DNA of 64,000 nt from Gnetum montanum (GCA_015680685.1 MNCI01004620.1:18936-82935), one strand, 5' to 3'; positions 26,740 to 39,770 are shown, counted from the first letter of the stretch. Program-made: numbers and translations. Notes: a model not told the origin generated them from the letters alone.

Positions 26740-28592
26740 TACTAGGGCAAGTTAGAAGATGAATTTAGTTGATAAGGAGTTGACCCACCATGGCACCCGT
26801 GACTGTAAGATGATATGCAAGGATCAATATGTCTCCCTTTGTGGCTATATTCATTGGGTCGCATAGTTGTTGGAGTGTTGAGTGGTGGCCTAGATAAGGT
26901 AACATGAGGCATTGAGTTTGAGGGGAAGGATGCACCACAGTGTTGAACTTGTGCTAAGTTGGAGAATGTAGTGGTCTCGAAATTGTGTTGTCCCTTTCTG
27001 CGATCATGTTTAAAGAAGGGACACCTTTGATGTTGTGGAGGGTTCCCACTGCTGTTGATAGTAACAGCACAAGTAACGTTCATGGGTTAATGCTATGGTG
27101 CAAACCCTTCTAGTACTATTGGTGGTAATGTAGAAGGAAATGAAGGATGAGAATATTAAATTCGAGGAGAAGTATAAGGAACATGAGGTGGTGATCTTGT
27201 TGGAAAGGACATGGGCTGATAGTACTTAGGAGAATAATAACAATGTGGTGAGATAGAAGATGTTGACCCAGTTGGGGAAACAGGATGTTGAACCTAATAA
27301 GCACTTAGGTTTGGATGATATGAAGGGTGTGATCAGTTTGAGGGTGGCCTCCCCCACGACTAGGATTTTTGCCATTATGATTGAACATAGTATTTTTGTA
27401 TGAACTCTGGATGTAACATTCTTTCCCAATGCTCATGTAAATGTAACAAAATTGGGCATTGACCTTTGGGCTGATCATACAGGCAAATGTTACATTGATA
27501 CATATGATTAGCAGTTGAGTTCTTATTCTCTTCAACCCTTCTTTTCGATTGTCTAAGGGTGTTCTGTCCTACTTCTTGGTTCATCATGATTCTACCTCTA
27601 ATAATGTTGGTATATTCTCCACATTTTTCATGCATCCATTTCGTCATCTTATTGATTTTTGCTTTAATTTCATTGAGTGATTGTAGTATTGGCAAAGATG
27701 ATTCCACCTCCTTGAGGTGAGTTGATTTCTCCTCTTCATGACCATGGACCTTTGCTAATTCAAGATTTTGGTCCAGTTGAGATCTTTCAACATTCTCCCA
27801 TTTAGCCATTTCTCCTTCTTCTTTTGCTACCTACTTAATAAGCTCTTGGAATTAGTGGGTTCATAGTTCATATAGTTGGCCTCAGGCATACATCCCTAGG
27901 GTCTCCCTTGTTTCATTATGGAGCCCATCCACAATGTGGTACATTAGCCTTTTCTTGAAGAATCCATGGCTTGGGAAATTGTTTAACAATGAATAGTATC
28001 TTTCTAAGGCCATGTCCAAGGGTTCATGTTGTCCCTGTTTCCATTCTTGGATTTTTCTCCTCAAGGCTGACACTCTTGCATAGGTTTGATATATTTCGTT
28101 GAAGAGTTCTACCATTGTTGGCCAACGTCGAATTGATTTTGGTCTTAAGGAATTATACCATACTTTTGCTTGGCCAATGAGTGTCGTAGGAAAGAGCTTA
28201 AGTTTTTGCCACCCATTATCAATATTATTCCATACACAGGCATCATGGAAGGCTTCTAAATGATGTTGTAGATCTAAATCATAGCCTCTTGAAAATTTGG
28301 AAAAGTTGTTTAAGTCAAGCTTGGGTAGAAAACTTTCCTTATGATGCCTGTAGGATATTCGAACATCCTCTTGTATATGCATTAGGCTCTTAGTGGCTAG
28401 CATGGGTTCATCGTCACTAGGTAGGTTATGCATTTGTGAGTTGGGACGATGTTGTCTTCATTTATGTACATAGGAGATCCCTGCATCATATTGAGTACTC
28501 CAAACGTCATCTTCATCATCATATAACTCGTTGGTTCTCCAATGAATTGCCTTACTAGTTGTTGCATTGTCATAGTCTTGCAAGAGAGACAT
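26740..28592 (-). pseudogene. Element A gag, decayed
   Basis: ATG at 28592 starts MSLLQDYDNATTSKAIHWRT. The frame stays the same down to 27375 with a few stops. The capsid-like domain is about residues 60-240: PKLDLNNFSKFSRGYDLDLQ, HHLEAFHDACVWNNIDNGWQ, LFPTTLIGQAKVWYNSL, LERYYSLLNNFPSHGF and DGLHNETRETLGMYA. A coiled segment (27809-27600) and a damaged zinc knuckle CNICLYDQPKGQC (His to Gln) follow. The Pro/Tyr-rich tail (27370-26742) lies in other frames, so at least one frameshift occurred. No protease motif follows. Confidence 0.78.
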
Positions 28593-28706
28593 TGTTGTGA
28601 ATTGTGTGTGACTTAGTTGAAATTAATTTCTTTTCTAAAAGATATATTGTGAATACTTTGTTATAGCAATCTTGTATGATATAACTAATCTAGATAACTA
28701 GCATCG

Positions 28707-28724
28707 TCCTCGACAATGATGCCA
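28707..28724 (-). promoter_or_regulatory. Element A primer-binding site (tRNA-Asp)
   Basis: The coding strand TGGCATCATTGTCGAGGA matches 13 of 18 positions of the tRNA-Asp complement, and all five mismatches are C-to-T or G-to-A. It lies one base from the 5' LTR, inside a short inverted repeat (GCATC/GATGC). Confidence 0.75.
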
Positions 28725-28725
28725 A

Positions 28726-29616
28726 TGATGAGTGGCTGGGTACCCCTACACTTAACCATACGTATATGAGCATTCACGCACAATCTAGTCGAACTCCGCA
28801 GACGGACTAGTTGTGGGATCTAGAGAGTTACTCATTGATTGTAGTTCACTATCTTCTCACCTGGACTAGTATTAGCTTATCATGTATGGTTTAGTCTAGA
28901 GTGAGGTGTATGATGTGTTTCCTATACTAGTGCTACTCCTAGAGGCAATGGAAAGTAACTTGTTTAAGCTAAGAGGGAAAGGGTGAAGAGAGTCTAAGTT
29001 AATAGGAAAGGAGTGGAGAGAATCTAAACTAGCCTAAGTGCGATGAGTATCCATTCCTTAATCATCCGTACACATCTTGGACCTCGTGTACCACTACCAC
29101 TGGGATTACCAAACGTATGTCCTACGTATCCTACTGGGTTACCAAGTAGTCACACTTAAATGCTCATGATTAAGTCGTACTCATTCCACGATTAATAACA
29201 AGGATAGGAATTGAGGGTGAGAGATATTAATTATGAAAGTAATAAATAATAATTAAACAACTAAAACTAAGTGAATGTTGCAATGATGAAGTAATCTTGG
29301 TCTTTATTTCTGGTCATGTGAATGTCCAAGTACGTCACACTCGAATAAAGGTGTTGTACAATTACAATCATCACACTGCAGGCATGCATTGGGAGAAAGG
29401 ATTGAGAAGAACTAACAAATGACTAAAAAACTAACTGACTAAGAACTAATTCCTAACTAACTTTCCTGTGCGTCCACATGTGTATTTATAGGCCCACACA
29501 GGAGTCATGATATTGTGTATCCGATATCATTATTTAGGTCATGATATCGCATACTCGATATCGTGGATCCGATATCGTGGGTCCGATATCGGAGCTTGAC
29601 AAATCATGGTTCATCA
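28726..29616 (-). repeat. Element A 5' LTR
   Basis: 891 bp, TATA box at 29483-29490, GATATC palindrome cluster at about 29500-29595. Followed by the target duplication AGTTT (29617-29621). Equal in length to its partner, and the visible differences are mostly transitions. Confidence 0.92.
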
Positions 29617-29621
29617 AGTTT

Positions 29622-30238
29622 GATCTAATTGGCTAACTATTTTTTAACTAGTCCTAACATAAGTATCCAGTCCCACTTGCTATACACATCTTAAACATAT
29701 ATACATTGTTGGATTACCAAGTGTTAAGCACTACTGTGATTACCAAACGTTATACACATTCTCAAAGCGGTCGTACTTATGTGTTTATTTAATCACTATT
29801 TAGCTTATCTTGCTTGATTACATAATTAGCTTAATTACTGAAGAACATTGAATAAATAGCTGAAGATATTAAATGCATGAATAAAACATTTAAGCTACCT
29901 AGAATGTTGGAAGGTTTATCAAGAAGCTCATCTTTATTGTTGCACACACTATCATTCTTAGGTACAACAGTGCTTAAATAAAGATCTATACACATAATGA
30001 CTCTTGTTGCAGGCACTCAGGAAAATATTCTAACTTTTGAATGTAAAAACTGCAAGAGCTTTGTTGCAACTATGACCAAAGATATCCTATAACACAATGG
30101 ATTGGCATGTGTTTATAGCCAAGAATAGGCCCTACGTCAATAGGGACACATCAACGCATCAAACAATGCATTGATGAGGCTAGTCGATGTGGCCTAGTTG
30201 ATGAGGCCTCATCAACGTGGCCAATCTATGACTCATCA
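29622..30238 (-). repeat. Element D1 3' LTR, second part
   Basis: Continues 13669-13948 across the element A insertion and ends GACTCATCA. It matches 58280-58918. A weak TATA (TATAAAC on the coding strand) is at about 30112-30118. The U3 end carries CATCGA/GGCCTAGT-type repeats. Confidence 0.85.
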
Positions 30239-30256
30239 TACCCCCACAACTGAATG
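30239..30256 (-). promoter_or_regulatory. Element D1 polypurine tract
   Basis: Coding strand TTCAGTTGTGGGGGTA against the LTR end; one C-to-T change from the A/B version. Confidence 0.7.
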
Positions 30257-30461
30257 AAAATCCGTCCTTGAGTTCTACAAAATTGGGAAGGTATGGGATT
30301 ATTGACTAGCACATGACACAACAAAATTATCATGACAAAACTAAGTGCCCGAGTGTACAAATCAACAAAATCACAATTTTGTGGTGTTCATGACACAAAA
30401 TTAAACACCAAAGAAAAATTAGATAACACACCCTCTGATGGCATGAAGATAATTGAAAAGA

Positions 30462-30641
30462 TCACATGATCCTAGGTGGTGGAGTCTCTTAAGGTTCTGA
30501 CAAACCTTGTCCAGCTTCAGGCACATGCAATGGTTGAGGCTATTATGGTTGTCCTCCTACTATTGCAACTTCTAGTAAGAGATGAAAAGCATCCAACAAT
30601 GTTTTCATCTTCGCCTCCTTACTCTTGGGATTGTGCACAAT
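30462..30641 (-). pseudogene. Element D1 ORF2, C-terminal end (beyond the element C insertion)
   Basis: Reads SKEAKMKTLLDAFHLLLEV and ends PPPRIM-stop. It matches the C-terminus of ORF2 in D2 (59143-59300, PPLGTM-stop) and, more loosely, EEPPPPGTT of element A. Element C separates it from the rest of ORF2 at 37637-39266. Confidence 0.65.
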
Positions 30642-31651
30642 AGATGAATCATCGGTTGGATGGGATATTGACAAAAAGTTAATTTTTGGTCAGCTTCGAT
30701 ATCTTGGCTTTGATATCTTAGCCCTGATATCTAGGCCCCAATAACTAGGCCTTGATAACCAAGCCCCTATAACTAGGCCTCATCGACTAGGCCTCATTGA
30801 CGTGGCCTCATTGACAAGGCCCCATCAATGCGGCCCCGTCGATGCAAATGTTGCATTGACAAGACCCTGTCAATGTAGCCTAGTAATAAAATCTATAAAT
30901 ATGTGCTTATAGTCTTGTTTATGGCATTCTTTTGTCAATAGAATAGCTGAAATCTTGTAATTTTATTTTGTAATCTTAAAGAACAATCAGTGAGTACCCA
31001 CAGTGTGGATTTGAGTTAGTTGTATGGTGTCTTATTTGAGTGGCAATGTACCTGGACACATTCCATGAATGATAATAAGATCGAGATTGATTCTTATTCA
31101 TTGTAGCACTTTGAATTAGATTAAATTTACTTTTAATGCAATTTATATTCCATGTACTTAGTTAATATTTATGTTTCCATTCATGTTAATGAATTGGCAG
31201 AATGAGCGTGACCAGTTTGGAGCGTAAACATGTATTCACTTGGTAATCCCAACAGTGTTATTACTTGGTTTGCCCACTAGCATAGCACTTGGTAATCCCA
31301 GTAGTGGATATGTGGGTTCAGGACATTTACGGCAAGTTGGGAATGAACACTCATCGCCCATAGGCTAGTTTAGACTTTACTTTCGATTGTTAATTAGTTT
31401 AAACAAATGATTTATTTATTATCATTAGGAGTAGCATAAGGTGTAAACAACATAAAGAATCATATGCTTCACCCTAGACTAAACCATAAGTGACAAAGCT
31501 ACCAATAGTCCAAGTGGGAAGATAGTGAACTACGATTAAGGCATAACGATCTAGATGCCACAACTAGTCCCATCCATGGAATTTGACTAGATCATGCATG
31601 AATGCTTGTGATTTGTATAGTTGGGTGTAGGAGATACCTCACCACTCATCA
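30642..31651 (+). repeat. Element C 5' LTR
   Basis: About 1010 bp with TATAAATA at 30894-30901. U3 holds GATATCTNGGC and AATAACTAGGCC-type repeats (30690-30840). It ends CACTCATCA next to the primer-binding site. Confidence 0.85.
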
Positions 31652-31652
31652 T

Positions 31653-31670
31653 TGGTTCCATTGCCAGGGA
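31653..31670 (+). promoter_or_regulatory. Element C primer-binding site (tRNA-Asp-like)
   Basis: TGGTTCCATTGCCAGGGA matches 14 of 18 positions of the tRNA-Asp complement, with one base between it and the LTR. The flanking ATGG can pair with CCAT inside the site. Confidence 0.7.
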
Positions 31671-31776
31671 TGGCGCTAGTTATCTAGATTAGTTATATCA
31701 TACATGATCATTGTAAATGCATTAACAAAATATCTTTGGAAAAATACTAAGTCACACACATCATACACCAACAACA

Positions 31777-34378
31777 ATGTCTATTTCACAAGGAAGTGAT
31801 AATGCATTGTATGGAGAGAACATTCATTGGAGAACTAATGAGATATATGTTGAAGAAAATTGGAGTGACTAACCTCATGTAGGGATTTCATATGTTCATG
31901 ACCACCTTAACGAAACTCAAGGACTACATTCGCTTAAGACAAACAACCTTAGAGGAGATGAAGTAAGTCCTAGACTAGGGGAGGCCTTAAGGCCTAGGAC
32001 CTTCTCAAAACCTAAAAAAGATAAATCAAGGGACTATTGGGAACACCATTGAAGCCATGGCAATCCTCCCAGTTCCTCATCTTCCTCTTCTTCTTCAATG
32101 TGTAATTTTGATGAAGATGAATGTAGGTATAGAGACAAAGCTACACAATGGGGTCAAAATAAGGGTAGAAATCAAAACCACAGGTCAAAGACCTCAACAT
32201 GAACATAGCCAAAATTATCACGATCAGGCAAATAGAAATAGCAATTCTCACCACACCATGTTCAATGATGATGAACCCTTGTTGGCCATTGAGAGCCTAA
32301 TGTAGATCATAGAGGCAATTAAGATACCCCATAGGCATCACAAGGAATGTCACATAAAAAGACTTGATACGAATAATATTCCTAAGTTTGTGGGAGGTTA
32401 TGATTCTAATCCACAACATCACTTACAAGCCTTCCCTAATGCTCGTGCCTTGCAAAATATTGAAAATAAGTGGAAAAAGCTTAAGCTATTCCCTAGGACA
32501 TTAATAGATAAAGCTAAAACTTGGTATAGATTGTTGGAACCAAGTTCCATCCACCAGTGGTCCATAATCATAGAACTTTTTAATAAAAAATACCAAACCT
32601 ATGCAAGAGTGTCCAACCTAAGAAAACAAATCCAAGGGTGGAAGTAAGAAAATCATGAACCTTTGGATGTGGGCTTGGATAGATACTATTCACTAATACA
32701 TAGATGTATCGGCCATGATTTCTCTCAAAAAGACAAACTTTTCAGCATCATAGATGGGCTTTGTAATGAAACAAGGGAGACCCTTGGGATGTATGCTCAA
32801 GGTTGATTATAGGAATTAAAAGCCCATCAGATACAAAGCCTAATTGAGCAAGTGGCAAAATAAGAAGAAGAGCTATGTAAATGAGAGAATGTTGAGAAAT
32901 ATCACTAGGATCCAAATCTTCAAAAGAAGAGGGTCCATACCTATGATAAGGAAAAAGAGGTAGCTCTTGATGAGGTGATTTCACAACAAACCTTGCCATT
33001 GCAACAATCTCTTAATGAACTCTAGGCAAGACTAGATAAGATGTTAGTGTGGATAAATGAAAAAGCTACAAATTTTGTAGAAATTGTAGAAAAGAAGGTA
33101 AGAAAAAATGAACTAGGAAATCACAATAAACAAAGGAAGTAGAACCAAGAAACAGCTAGGAACACTCATCGACAAATAGGAAACACGACTGAAGAAAGTG
33201 AGGCTATAGACTGAACCACAGACGAAGATGATGGATGTGACATCTCCATATATGACCACCCAAAGGGCTATTGCCTAATCATGTCACATCTACATGAGTA
33301 TTGGGCTTTTGCATTAAATCCCAAATTTGTACAAAAGCACATGCCCAGGAAATTTTTTTTTCCACACGGTAATTATAGACAGTCCCACAACCAATTGTAT
33401 TATCCTAAGAGGACTTATTACCAACCTTAACACTATCATCAATTGTAGTGGCAAAACCCACAGTCATGGAGGAGGCCACCACCAAACCACCCCTACCCTT
33501 ACTACCAGCCAAACCCATACAGGTATTATGTTCAACAACCTATTTCCCTGATTGGTTCTACTTCTACTTCAAATGACTACTACCACTCTCTTGAATATCA
33601 TTGACCCGCGACATCTTCTGAAGGATCACCACCTCACACCTCTCATCCTTCATCATATCTGCAATATTCTCATACTTCCCTTCACCATATGTCACCACTA
33701 GCAACACAAGAAGGTTTAGCACCATGACATCAATGAGAGAATGCCACTTGTGCTGTGAAGATACACAGAAATGATAGTGCAAGTATATCTCCACCATAAT
33801 CTTAGAAACATCCTTTCTTTAGGATGGTTCCCATGCATAACCACAACACTTGTGGACCTACTAACTTTTCCAAACTAGCACAATGCCAATCAAGTGCAAA
33901 ACCTTTCCTTTCACAACCAATGTCCTCCAATCATATGCAAAGGGCAACATTCATTGTTACTCCAACATTTGACAGAAATGATGAATCTAGCATTGTAAAG
34001 AAACAAAAAAAGAAGAATCCATGCATAACTAATCATGATAAAGGATGTAGTTGTGGGCTAGAAGTTTGAAATATTAACATGACCCCTATAGTGACCCACA
34101 ACAAAGCTAAGGAACAAGTGTGTGAGCAAAAACTAGCTTATGTAGTAGCCACTAAACCAAAAGACATCCAGTGGCTTAAAAATGAGAATATAAAATTGTT
34201 TCAAAGATACATGGAGGTAACTAATCCATTTATTAGTTCTAGACTTAAGAAAATGGACCAAACAAAGGACTTAGATACATATATCTTACACTCTGATTAT
34301 ACACTGGAAAAGGATATTAAACACGGAGACCTAGGAATTAAAATAGAAAATCAAGAAGAAGAAAAAAACACATTTTGA
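31777..34378 (+). pseudogene. Element C gag, decayed
   Basis: ATG at 31777 begins MSISQGSDNALYGENIHWRT, the conserved gag start. The capsid-like domain is readable at 32390-32800: GGYDSNPQHHLQAFPNARAL, KLFPRTLIDKAKTWYRLLEP, ARVSNLRKQIQGWK and IIDGLCNETRETLGMYAQG. Then come an acidic/coiled region, a damaged zinc knuckle CDISIYDHPKGYC at about 33235-33275 (second Cys to Ser), a Tyr/Pro/Gln-rich tail (33340-33560), and a distal segment (33824-34378) that aligns at NFSKLAQ with the end of A's gag. Frames change at least twice and there are many stops. Confidence 0.75.
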
Positions 34379-36714
34379 TCCCCAAAAATGGAAATACCTT
34401 CAAGTCCATATGAAGATACATCTTCAAATGATCCAAACGAGAGTATCATGAATGTTAGATATGCTACCACATGATTAATTAAATTAGTAACGGTGATAGA
34501 TGGAAAACTAGTGGTGTATAACTAAGGGATTATGAAGTCCATCTCCCGAATGTGCAACCATAAGATTAGACATGGAAGAGATGTTCCATCCTAGTTCAAG
34601 AAATAATAAGTGTTTTCCACATTTTTTAGTTTTACAATTTTTTATCATTTTGCTAGTTCTTCTAAAATTTTCTAATTATTCATATGTTTTCCATTTCTTA
34701 ATATTTTTTTCTTTATATTTTTCTCTTTTCTTGAGTCATTCTCTTTATGTTTTATGAATGTATTTTATGTTTTTGTTAATAATATTGCCAAGTCATGATG
34801 TAGAAGTCAACGCTATGTGTTGGTTTTTTGTGCTATGCTATCAAGATGATTGGTTAAGTAATTGTGTAAAGCAGTGAGATTGCCTCGTCCATCCCTCCAG
34901 TTCTTTGAATAAAAGATATTTTTCATGGAAACAATTTGGTTCTTTCATGAAACTAAAATTAATCAATGATCATTGTACTTTGAAGAAAGAGGAAATAACC
35001 AAGTGGGAATGGTAAGGGTGTGACCTCAAGCAAATTTGTTGGGTTTTCTTCTTATCTTCGTTCGTGTGCTTTATGACTCCTCTTGGAATGTATCATCACT
35101 CATTGTCGACTAATAAAAAGGAAGCTCTGTCTTTGCATGGTGTGGTTCCCATATATTCAAAAAAAAAAGAGAAAAAATATAATAAATAATGGGAATTCAA
35201 AGCACACCCCTTAGACACAATAATGGACTACATGCACTAGTTATGAGGTTGGAAAGACATGTTAGCCATGTCTAAATGTTCCCCTCTAACTAAGGCTCTT
35301 TCGTCTCTTTTCTTCTCTTTTTGGAGTGATAACTGTTCTTTGAGGTGGCTGTGGACTCATGGTGGTAGGCAGGAGGGAACACATTGATGCGAGGATATTG
35401 TTCATGGTATGGACTTGGTCTAAACTTGGAAGGATAGATATGCTAATTATTTTAATCTCATTTTTCACAAGAACCTATTGTGGACATGGTTAAATACCTT
35501 ACATCCCAATCTCTGCAATCCCTTCTCATCCCGTTATTCACCTCATTACTACATGTGATTATGAGCCTTTGGTTTTGTGTAGTATAGTGCAACATCCTAA
35601 CCATAGCAATTGTGTGTTATTTAGAACAAAGGCATGGTCTCCATTTAACTTCTTGGGTGCCCACAAACATCTCTAGTAGTGGTTATGCAAGGGCATTATG
35701 GTAGGAGCCTACTTTGGGGAGGATCCACTTGCATAAATTTTTTTGATCATGGCTTTGAACTAACCTTCACATCTTCTAGAATATCAATGAAAATTTCTTT
35801 GAATTTATGCATAATTTTGGGATTGCTTCTCATTAGTTTCAATTACTTTTTTACTTTTTCCTACTTTTTTGTTAAAATATCCTTCAAGTTCAATATTTCT
35901 TGGTCATCTTATGAATTAGACCTTTGGTTTCAATTGTTTGGAAACTTGTGTGCTTTCAAAGTTATGCTTATTAGTCATGGGGGCTAAGGATGTCCACTTT
36001 GAAATTTTTCTAACATCCTATTTTTGATCATCATGGTAACTAATAATAATTGCTCAAAATAATGTGAATAGCTTGATGATTTTAGTTACCTCATAGCCTT
36101 GGGCATAGTATGTTGTCATCACCTTGTGCTTAAATGAAAAGTATGGGATCCGAAAAGGGTTAATTATTAAGGAAAATTTACCAAAATTAATGTTGATCCT
36201 TTGGTGACTACAAGTGATGGTAAAAGAAATGCCTAAGGAATAAGGTCTTTTACCAAGCATGAAAACAAAGCCAAGAGGGGGACAACAGAGGATATGCCCA
36301 TGGACAAATTGTAGCAAATATAAGATAACAATTCAAACAACGCATGTTTGCTAGATCCATGGGATGATGAGAAGAAATTTCAGTCCATCCTTTAAGAATT
36401 TTCCACATAACTAGAGAAGCATCAATATAATAATCTAGGTTAGAAGTCTACCATTGCTAGTGGCAACAAGAAGAATCATTTTTAGCAAATTCTTGAAGAC
36501 CTCTGCAAATTTTGTAATCTTTAAAGTTTGTCCAATCTTTTTATCACTTTGTCATTTTTTATGCATCCTCTTGAATAAAATTTTGTAATGCAGCACTCAG
36601 AGTTAGTTAGTAGTTAGCGTTAGTCAATAATCCCATCATTCCCAATTTTTTGTAAAGAATGCTTAGTCCTATCTTGTTAGCTCAAGGATAAGTTTTTATT
36701 TAGTCGTGGAGGTA
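34379..36714 (+). other. Element C 3' non-coding region with polypurine tracts
   Basis: No coding capacity. It contains the TTTGGGGAGGATCC block (35713-35726), TTAGTCATGGGGGCTAAGG (35971-35989), the conserved AATAATCCCAT word (36629-36639), and finally TAGTCGTGGAGGTA (36701-36714) against the 3' LTR as the polypurine tract. A poly-A-like run (35157-35169) is present. ORF2 is absent, unlike A, B and D. Confidence 0.65.
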
Positions 36715-37636
36715 TGATGAACTATCAGTTGGCTCATATATCTAAAAAAATTCAATTTTTGGTTGACTTTGATATCTTAGCCCTGATATCTAGGCCTCAA
36801 TAACTAGGCCTTGATACTAGGCCTCAATAACTAGGCCCCATCGATTGGGCCTCATCAACATGGCCTCGTCATTAAGGCCCGGTCGATGCAAATGTTGCAT
36901 TCACAAGGCCCCATCAACATAGCCCAGTAAGAAAATTTATAAATATGTTCTCATAGTCATGTTTATGGAATTCTTTTGTCAATAGAGTAGTTGAACTCTA
37001 GCAGTTTAATTTTGTAATCTTAGAGAATAGTTAGTGAGTGCCTGCAATGTGGATCTAAGTCAGTTGTATAGTGTCTTATTTAAGTGGCAATGTACCTGAA
37101 CACATTCCATGAATGGAAATAAGATTGAGATTGATTCTTATTCATTATAGCACTTCGACTTAGATTAAATTTACTTTTAATGCAATTTAGATTCCATGTA
37201 CTTAGTTAATATTTACATTGTCATGCATGTTAATGAATTGGTAGAATGAGCACAACCAATTTTGAGTGTAAACACATATTCACTTGTTAATCCCAATTGT
37301 GTTATTGCTTGGTTCACCCAGTAGCATAATGCTTGGTAATCCCAGTAGGCTAGTTTAGACTTTACTTTCCATTGTTAATTAGATTAAACAAATGATTTCT
37401 TTATTATTGTTAGGAGCAGCATAAGGCCAAAGCAACATCAAGAATCATACGTCTCACTCTAGACTAAACCATATGTGATAAAGCTACCACTAGTCCAAGT
37501 GGAAAGACAACAAACTACGATCAAGGCATAACGATCTAGATGCCAAAACTAGTCTCATCCAAGAAATTTGACCAGATTGTATGTAAATGCTTGTGATTTG
37601 TATGGTTTGGCATAGGAGGTACCTTGTCGCTCATCA
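36715..37636 (+). repeat. Element C 3' LTR
   Basis: 922 bp with TGATGAACT at the start and TCATCA at the end; TATAAATA at 36938-36945. It is shorter than the 5' LTR, mainly through deletions in the R/U5 part (for example near 37345). Confidence 0.85.
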
Positions 37637-39266
37637 ACGGTTCGTGCAGCTTCACCAATGTGGGCTGGAATGGGCACATCCCAAGGATAGGGAATTATTG
37701 CAAATAGCTCTTTAGCATTGATGAACCAAGTAGCAAATTGTTTGCACTCAACATCAAATGCCTTAATTGCATTTTGTAGCTCTTGGTAATCATTCATTCT
37801 TCTGGCTAGGTTCTTGGCAATTGATCATTAATTAATGAATCTTGCCTTGAAAACTTTGAGTTCAATGTTTATCGTTGCAAGCTTTTGCTTAGTGTCCTTG
37901 TGGTGCTTGAACTCAGTCTCATACAGCAAGTACCAGATAGCCACCTACTTTTCAAGTTCTAACCATTTCCATTCAACAGTCAGCATTACTAGATTTGCGT
38001 ATCAAAGATTGACTAGTTCCATGTATTTTATAATTTCTTTAATTTGCAACTCCTTCATAAGAATCTCCACTTTGTTGTAAGCATCTATCCCATCAATGAT
38101 AGGTTGCCACATCTTTTTTCCTTGCTGGAGTTATTGGAGGGCTTTATTTACCTTTGCCTTAGCCATTTGAATATGTTTCTCATTCACCTTCTTTTGCAAG
38201 CCAACCTGGTCTCTATAGTGATTCTTGACTTTCTCAAATTTGAGACTCTCATTTTTCTAGGTAGAAATTTCAATGGAAGATTTTTAGCATAAGGCACAAA
38301 CTTCCTCCATAAAGAGATTATGATTCTTTGCTACCAATCTCCTCAATTTCGTATTCACTCTAGCTAGATGCTCTTACTATTGATGGATTAATTCTTGCAT
38401 CTGTTGTTTTTATCCATCAACATTTTGCATGCATGGGAAGGGAAAGGTTTTCCTTCCACATTCATTCTCTTTAAAATGCTTTTCTATCTCTAGATAGATT
38501 AATTATGGAAGGTTTGTTGAAAATTTCCTATTTAGTGTGGCACATGCTCGAGCGGAGAAGGCAATCACCTTACTAGGGTACTCGTTGGATTGAGGTGATA
38601 GGCCACCATCTTGAAGTATATGCACTCCACTGATGTGATTGTGCCAAACTCCTTACGGTCAACCTCGTAACACCATTGGATCCACTCCTTTTTCACCTCT
38701 AGATCAACCTATGTAGAAGGTTCTGCCAATTGTGTCCTAGAATCTGGCAACCTAAGAGCCTATGCAATGGCTTCAATTGAGTAGGACACCTGAATGTCCT
38801 TCATTTTCATAGTGGAACCTACTTTTCTATTGTTCTAGAAGAGGTACATTCTTCCCTTATAACACTCCCCATTGGAAGTCATGATTGGCCACATGGGAGA
38901 GATTTGCAACTGTTTCTTTACCTCCACTAGAGCATTCTTTAAGAATGGTCCAAAGTTTAGTTCTTGGAGAACTGATCGTTGGACATCACGAGGCCTGATT
39001 TTGTCAAGGTAGGCTTATGTCAATGTGACCTCAAGTCTTCGTATGGGCCCTAGTACCTCTCCTTGCTGTGATTGTTCTATTGTAGCCTCTTCCTTGGGAA
39101 TCTATCAAAAAGATTCCACTTCAGGCTCCTCTCAAAGATGTCACATTGCATGGGTTTCTTCTTCTTGTTCCTAGGATTGTTCTTGCTCGGCCCTTCCAAC
39201 TCTAGGTCATTTCTTCCTTTGTTGAGATGGTCCTTCCTCTTGTGGTCATTTTGATCTTGGTGCCAT
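37637..39266 (-). pseudogene. Element D1 ORF2, main part, decayed
   Basis: ATG at 39266 (MAPRSK) aligns with ORF2 starts in A, B and D2. Readable parts include VLQELNFGPFLKNALVEVKK, a SVECIYFKMVAYHLNP counterpart of EERIYFKIGTYH, and INAKELFAIIPYPWDVPIPA near the 3' end (37797-37640). The stretch equivalent to FPCLI-LC is largely lost: about 38400-38450 jumps from the N-terminal half to the C-terminal half. Many stops. The last part lies beyond element C at 30462-30641. Confidence 0.65.
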
Positions 39267-39770
39267 ATGTAATCCCAACATGACCATGGGTTAATAGTTA
39301 TTGTATAACATAAAACAGTTGGGATACCTTATCTCATTAGGAAAGTTACACCTGGCTAAGTTACGATTATTGCTAATTTGATCAATTTTGATCAGTAGCT
39401 TATTTGTATTTTAATGTTAATAAGTGATTATAGTCATATCAGAGGTTTTTGAAAGGATCAAACTCTCAAAAATTGATGGCTTAATATCATTGTATTCATT
39501 AATCCTTTTGGGGAAAAATTTTCAAAAAATTTTCATCAGACACCTTAAGGTTTGCAGTCCCCACGACTAAGAGCTTACCATTGGTAGCTGTAGGATTAAA
39601 GAATGGAGTGAGTGGGAAAAACGGTCAAAACGTTATGGACTCTTGAAGGTTTTGGCTTTCAAAAATGGCAAAACTCCTATCTTATTATGAAGCAAATAAT
39701 AAAAATTTCAAAGTGTTCAATGGTATTTATAGATTTTTTGCATTGCATTGATGGGGCCTAGTCAATGAAT
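39267..39770 (-). other. Element D1 non-coding segment and truncation point
   Basis: Matches 61711-62205 in D2, including CAGTCCCCACGACTAAGAGC (39556-39575), an internal polypurine-like word on the coding strand. Similarity to D2 ends at about 39765, where RPL24-like repeats begin. D1's gag, primer-binding site and 5' LTR are absent. Confidence 0.7.

Larger units (their letters stand above)
13949..29616 (-). mobile_element. Element A: non-autonomous gag/ORF2 LTR retrotransposon, full length, carrying nested element B
   Basis: Two 891-bp LTRs (13949-14839 and 28726-29616) with TGATGAG...TTCATCA ends are flanked by a perfect 5-bp target duplication AGTTT (13944-13948 and 29617-29621). Without B and its duplication the element is about 8.9 kb. 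Minus-strand order: 5' LTR, tRNA-Asp primer-binding site, gag, conserved non-coding middle, ORF2, polypurine tract, 3' LTR. No protease, RT, RNase H or integrase motif was found in any frame, so it needed enzymes in trans. The undisturbed target can be read in the second copy at about 58274-58300. Similarity to gag-only 'TR-GAG'-type elements is by architecture only. Confidence 0.93.
30642..37636 (+). mobile_element. Element C: gag-bearing LTR retrotransposon (plus strand) nested in D1
   Basis: LTRs 30642-31651 and 36715-37636 flank a primer-binding site, gag, and about 2.3 kb without ORFs. The element sits in D1's ORF2; D2 (about 59318-59335) shows the empty site. The target duplication is imperfect (ACAAT/ACGGT, with ATGGT in the empty site), and the 5' terminus has decayed (AGATGAA for TGATGAA), so it is older than A and B by this criterion. 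No pol and no ORF2 were found. Its gag is closest to that of element E. Confidence 0.85.
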
